Below are positions 6,570 through 8,677 of a DNA stretch of 8,677 nt, piece after piece. The stretch comes from Chloroflexota bacterium (lineage in GTDB: Bacteria > Chloroflexota > Anaerolineae > UBA1429): NCBI GenBank assembly GCA_012515695.1, contig JAAYXX010000279.1, positions 1 to 8,677 on the forward strand, in the 5' to 3' direction. Position numbers and translations under genes: made by a program. Numbering within the stretch: the first letter of the stretch is position 1; each line of letters starts with the position of its first letter. The notes under the pieces are model-generated. The model did no database searches and had not been told where the DNA came from. It saw only the letters and a program-made list of their open reading frames with translations.

Positions 6570-6615
6570 AAGCGCGGCTTGCGAGTCTGGCATTCCAGGC
6601 CCGCAAGCCGCGCTT
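6570..6615. terminator. Long hairpin between convergent units, probable bidirectional terminator
   Basis: A perfect 14-bp stem (AAGCGCGGCTTGCG at 6570-6583 with 6602-6615) continues through one mismatch, a G-C pair and a G-T pair into a second perfect stem, CTGG/CCAG (6587-6590 with 6595-6598), capped by CATT. It lies 47 bases after the amidase stop and 18 bases beyond the dtd stop on the other strand, the expected place for a shared terminator. There is no clear T tract on either side, so it may act with Rho, by blocking RNA decay, or by an intrinsic mechanism not needing a long T run. Confidence 0.65.
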
Positions 6616-6633
6616 CTGATCTACACGCAGCCT

Positions 6634-7104
6634 CTATTCCTTGACGTTCCCGCGACGCGAAACATCCGTATCCAGCAGGATCGTCACCGGCCCATCATTA
6701 TGAATCTCGACCATCATCATCGCCCGAAAGCGCCCCGTCTCCACCGGCTTCACCCCTTCCTCCGCCAGATAGGCGCAAAAGCGCTCTACCAGGGGTTCGG
6801 CGATTTCGGGGGGAGCCGCCTCGGTAAAGCTGGGGCGACGGCCCCGGCGGGCATCGCCATACAGCGTGAACTGCGAAACGACCAGCGCGGCCCCGCCCAC
6901 ATCCAACAAAGACAGATTGAACTTGCCCTCGTCGTCTTCAAAAATACGCAGGTTGGCCACCTTGCGGGCCAGCCAGGCGGCATCCTCGTCCGTGTCGCCC
7001 TCTTTGATCCCCAGCAGGATCACCAGCCCCCGCCCAATCTGGCCGACAAGCTCGTCGCCCACAGTCACCGACCCGCGAGTCACCCGTTGGATGACTGCTC
7101 TCAT
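6634..7104 (-). CDS. dtd: D-aminoacyl-tRNA deacylase (DTD)
   Basis: DTD removes D-amino acids (and glycine mischarged on tRNA-Ala) from tRNAs, a chirality proofreading step in translation. The 156-residue protein, counted from the chosen start, opens MRAVIQRVTRGSVTV, matching the E. coli family N-terminus. It carries the two signature motifs: VSQFTLYGD (about residues 76-84, with SQFTL) and NDGPVT (136-141, with the Gly-cisPro pair that screens L-amino acids). RGRRPSF (about 87-93) and TGRF (133-136) are also typical. A longer frame reaching 7140 would add 12 residues without family support, while ATG 7104 has a GGGAGG site 6 bases upstream, so 7104 is preferred. The gene ends a minus-strand unit, 53 bases after the nucleoside hydrolase stop, and the long hairpin lies just beyond it. 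The C-terminal tail (about TDVSRRGNVKE) slightly exceeds the E. coli protein. Confidence 0.96.
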   Translation of the reverse strand: MRAVIQRVTRGSVTVGDELVGQIGRGLVILLGIKEGDTDEDAAWLARKVANLRIFEDDEGKFNLSLLDVGGAALVVSQFTLYGDARRGRRPSFTEAAPPEIAEPLVERFCAYLAEEGVKPVETGRFRAMMMVEIHNDGPVTILLDTDVSRRGNVKE

Positions 7105-7110
7105 ACCGTT

Positions 7111-7116
7111 CCTCCC
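7111..7116 (-). promoter_or_regulatory. Ribosome-binding site fixing the dtd start
   Basis: Read on the minus strand, GGGAGG lies 6 bases before the ATG at 7102-7104. It favours the family-consistent start MRAVIQRV over the upstream in-frame ATG at 7138-7140, which would place this site inside the coding region. Confidence 0.8.
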
Positions 7117-7157
7117 ATTGCTGGCGCGCCGCAAACACACCCCAGCGCAACAAACAC

Positions 7158-8045
7158 CTACCGCCCGCCAGTCACGCGGCTCACCAGGAAATCCTCATAC
7201 GCGCCCAGATCGTCCCACTCTACCGCGCACTGCACGGGGCGAGCCGTAGGGTCCGCCACCGTGTACCCCTCGTCCGTCACCCGCACGCCCATCGTCTCCA
7301 TCTTGAGATACTGGGTAGAATAGGCCAGGTGGATCGCCACCGTATCGAACAGGATCGAACTACGCCCCTCCTCTGGCCTGCCCTGTAGCCAGATGCGGTA
7401 GTTCTCGATCACCGCTTTCGCCAGCGGGTTGGACGACTCGCACACAGCCCGGTACCTGGTCCCTTCCAGCCGCACCTGCCCGCAGGTATCCAACGGGGTA
7501 ATGGTCATGTCCAACCACGGCGCAGTAAAGGTCGCCTGAGCGGCGGGCACATCTGTCACAACGTTATACTCCGCGATAGCGCCTTGCCCGCCATCATGAT
7601 GGCATCGCAGCGAGCCGTGCATCCCCACGAACCGGCATTTGCTCGCAATGCGCGGCTCGCGCTGCAGCGCAACGCGAATATTGGGCACTGGGCCAATGCA
7701 GATCAGCGTGATCGGCTCGGCAGACGCCATGATCGTGTCAATCAACGCCTGCACGCCGTCCTGGTACACCGTCCCCGAATAGCGATCCAGCGGGTAATCC
7801 GCCACCCACGGCAACTGCGGCTGATCATGCCCCTCGGTGGGAACGCCCACACCCACCGGCACATCGGTGCGCCCGGCGACGTCCAGCAACCTGGCCGCAA
7901 TCCGCGCTCTATAGGCGGTATCCCCCGTGTCTGTCACGACCAGTTTCAGGTCGAGTTCGGGCGATTGCAGCAACATCGCCAACGCCCACGTGTCGTCAAT
8001 GTCTCCCCCAATGTCCGTATCCAGGATGACAGGTATCTTGCCCAT
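7158..8045 (-). CDS. Nucleoside hydrolase family protein (inosine/uridine-preferring type)
   Basis: Family members cleave the N-glycosidic bond of ribonucleosides in a calcium-dependent reaction. The 295-residue protein starts with PVILDTDIGGDIDDTWAL (5-22), the Asp cluster that binds calcium and ribose, in the form with two extra residues compared with DTDPGxDD. Further family blocks are TLICIGPVPNI (113-123), the MHGS turn (142-145), AEYNVVTDVPAAQATF (158-173, matching the usual AEFNxxxDPEAA) and a C-terminal Asp (ILFDTVAIHLA, 231-241) at the position of the last calcium ligand. The His that precedes this Asp in classic enzymes (LHDP) is Phe here, so the leaving-group chemistry or base preference may differ. 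A GGGAGGG site (8054-8060) lies 8 bases before the ATG. The gene begins 20 bases after the URO-D-family gene stops, so the two are probably co-transcribed. The true substrate is unknown. Confidence 0.9.
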   Translation of the reverse strand: MGKIPVILDTDIGGDIDDTWALAMLLQSPELDLKLVVTDTGDTAYRARIAARLLDVAGRTDVPVGVGVPTEGHDQPQLPWVADYPLDRYSGTVYQDGVQALIDTIMASAEPITLICIGPVPNIRVALQREPRIASKCRFVGMHGSLRCHHDGGQGAIAEYNVVTDVPAAQATFTAPWLDMTITPLDTCGQVRLEGTRYRAVCESSNPLAKAVIENYRIWLQGRPEEGRSSILFDTVAIHLAYSTQYLKMETMGVRVTDEGYTVADPTARPVQCAVEWDDLGAYEDFLVSRVTGGR

Positions 8046-8065
8046 GTTTGCTTCCCTCCCAGGAG

Positions 8066-8677
8066 CTAGAGCCAGCCGGTAAGCTGTGCCAGCAGGCGCG
8101 TGTACTCAACAAAGTTGGGCCAAGAGATATCAGGCGGGACGCCGTGGTCGCACCCCAGCAGATACCCCCCCTCCTCGAACAGCGGCGGGACAACGCGCAT
8201 CACCTCGTCGGCCATGACCTGCCCGCCCGCAGCAATGGCCCGCTTGTCAATCCCGCCGATATACGCCATCTTGCGCCCGAAACGCTGCCGAAACGCCACA
8301 ATGTCATTGCCCGCGGCCACCTCGACGGGGTCGCAGACATTGATGCCCGATTCGATCCACACAGGGATTAGCTCGCTGACCTCGCCATCCGAATCCATGT
8401 CATAGATGGGCACGTCGTAGGAGCGCAACAACTCGCGCCACGCCAAATAGGTGGGCTGCAAAAAGCGGCGCGTCATCGCCGGGGAGATCATGCTGTGCGC
8501 CTTGTAGGCCATGTCCTCAGACAAATGCACCCAATCCACGCGCATCCGCCGCAGGGCATTCTCCAGCACCTCCAGCGTGAAACGCTGCCAAAAGTCGGCC
8601 ATCTGCTGCACGAATGCGGGCTGCTCGATCATCATCATGCAGAGGTTTTCCATGCCCACCCACTCGCGCATCTGCCA
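8066..8677 (-). CDS. Uroporphyrinogen decarboxylase (URO-D) family protein, C-terminal part, 5' end outside window
   Basis: The frame stays open to the window edge, giving 203 C-terminal residues; the ATG at 8671 is internal. The pattern is that of URO-D superfamily proteins, a TIM-barrel group including HemE and corrinoid methyltransferases: SEDMAYKAHSMISPAMTRRF (residues 53-72 of the fragment), ELIPVWIESGINVCDPVE (102-119), YIGGIDKRAI (139-148) and GCDHGVPPDISWPNFVEYTRLL (175-196). The strand that in methyltransferases usually contains a His-x-Cys metal pair reads YDMDSDG (92-98), with no His or Cys, although Cys176 is present. It is therefore unlikely to be a standard zinc-dependent corrinoid methyltransferase, and it does not look like true HemE. 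Its reaction is not known to me. It lies 20 bases upstream of the nucleoside hydrolase gene, which suggests a shared pathway or at least a shared transcript. Confidence 0.85.
   Translation of the reverse strand, partial: WQMREWVGMENLCMMMIEQPAFVQQMADFWQRFTLEVLENALRRMRVDWVHLSEDMAYKAHSMISPAMTRRFLQPTYLAWRELLRSYDVPIYDMDSDGEVSELIPVWIESGINVCDPVEVAAGNDIVAFRQRFGRKMAYIGGIDKRAIAAGGQVMADEVMRVVPPLFEEGGYLLGCDHGVPPDISWPNFVEYTRLLAQLTGWL

Noticed and set aside
5488..6606. 372-codon minus-strand ORF antisense to the amidase gene
   Set aside because: It is Gly/Val/Arg-rich with no recognisable domain, and opposes a gene with complete signal peptide and catalytic motifs. It is a typical GC shadow.
7105..7140. 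12-residue N-terminal extension of DTD
   Set aside because: It has no family support, and the ribosome-binding site lies inside it; the start at 7104 matches the family N-terminus.
6700..7323. 207-codon plus-strand ORF across dtd and the nucleoside hydrolase 3' end
   Set aside because: It runs antisense to two recognised genes and across their intergenic gap, and its His/Pro/Arg-rich composition looks non-coding.

Overview
The window looks like chromosomal DNA from a bacterium of the phylum Chloroflexota, probably Anaerolineae or a relative. The base composition is GC-rich and the genes are tightly packed. A lipid-anchored amidase carries the long Thr/Pro-rich linker (repeated TPT/APT/TETPAPT units) that is very common on exported proteins of that phylum. 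The assignment rests on these impressions, not on a database search. I see no transposase, integrase, CRISPR array, tRNA or rRNA.

Layout. (1) Bases 1-543 hold the C-terminal half of a MalK/UgpC-type sugar-importer ATPase, followed by a textbook rho-independent terminator. (2) Bases 622-987 (minus) hold an unrecognised four-helix membrane protein. (3) Bases 988-1240 are a divergent intergenic region with one credible promoter on each strand and an untranslated leader containing a possible 31-codon ORF. (4) Bases 1241-6522 are a five-gene plus-strand unit: an ABC-F ATPase, dephospho-CoA kinase (coaE), a 63-residue two-helix membrane protein, a GT5 glycogen/starch synthase-like protein, and a lipoprotein N-acetylmuramoyl-L-alanine amidase. 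Three of the four junctions abut or overlap, so translational coupling is likely. (5) Bases 6570-6615 form a very long hairpin between two converging units. (6) Bases 6634-8677 (minus) hold three genes read right to left: a truncated URO-D-family protein, a nucleoside hydrolase-family protein, and D-aminoacyl-tRNA deacylase (dtd).

Functionally the plus-strand unit mixes housekeeping roles: translation-associated ABC-F, CoA synthesis, glucan synthesis and cell-wall remodelling. The minus-strand unit combines two possible small-molecule enzymes with a tRNA proofreading enzyme. I do not see a clear new multi-gene system. The most notable points are a glycogen synthase homologue with changed residues in several otherwise conserved motifs while the catalytic ones remain, a URO-D-like protein lacking the His-x-Cys metal site of corrinoid methyltransferases, a possible leader peptide ahead of the ABC-F gene, and two small unassigned membrane proteins.
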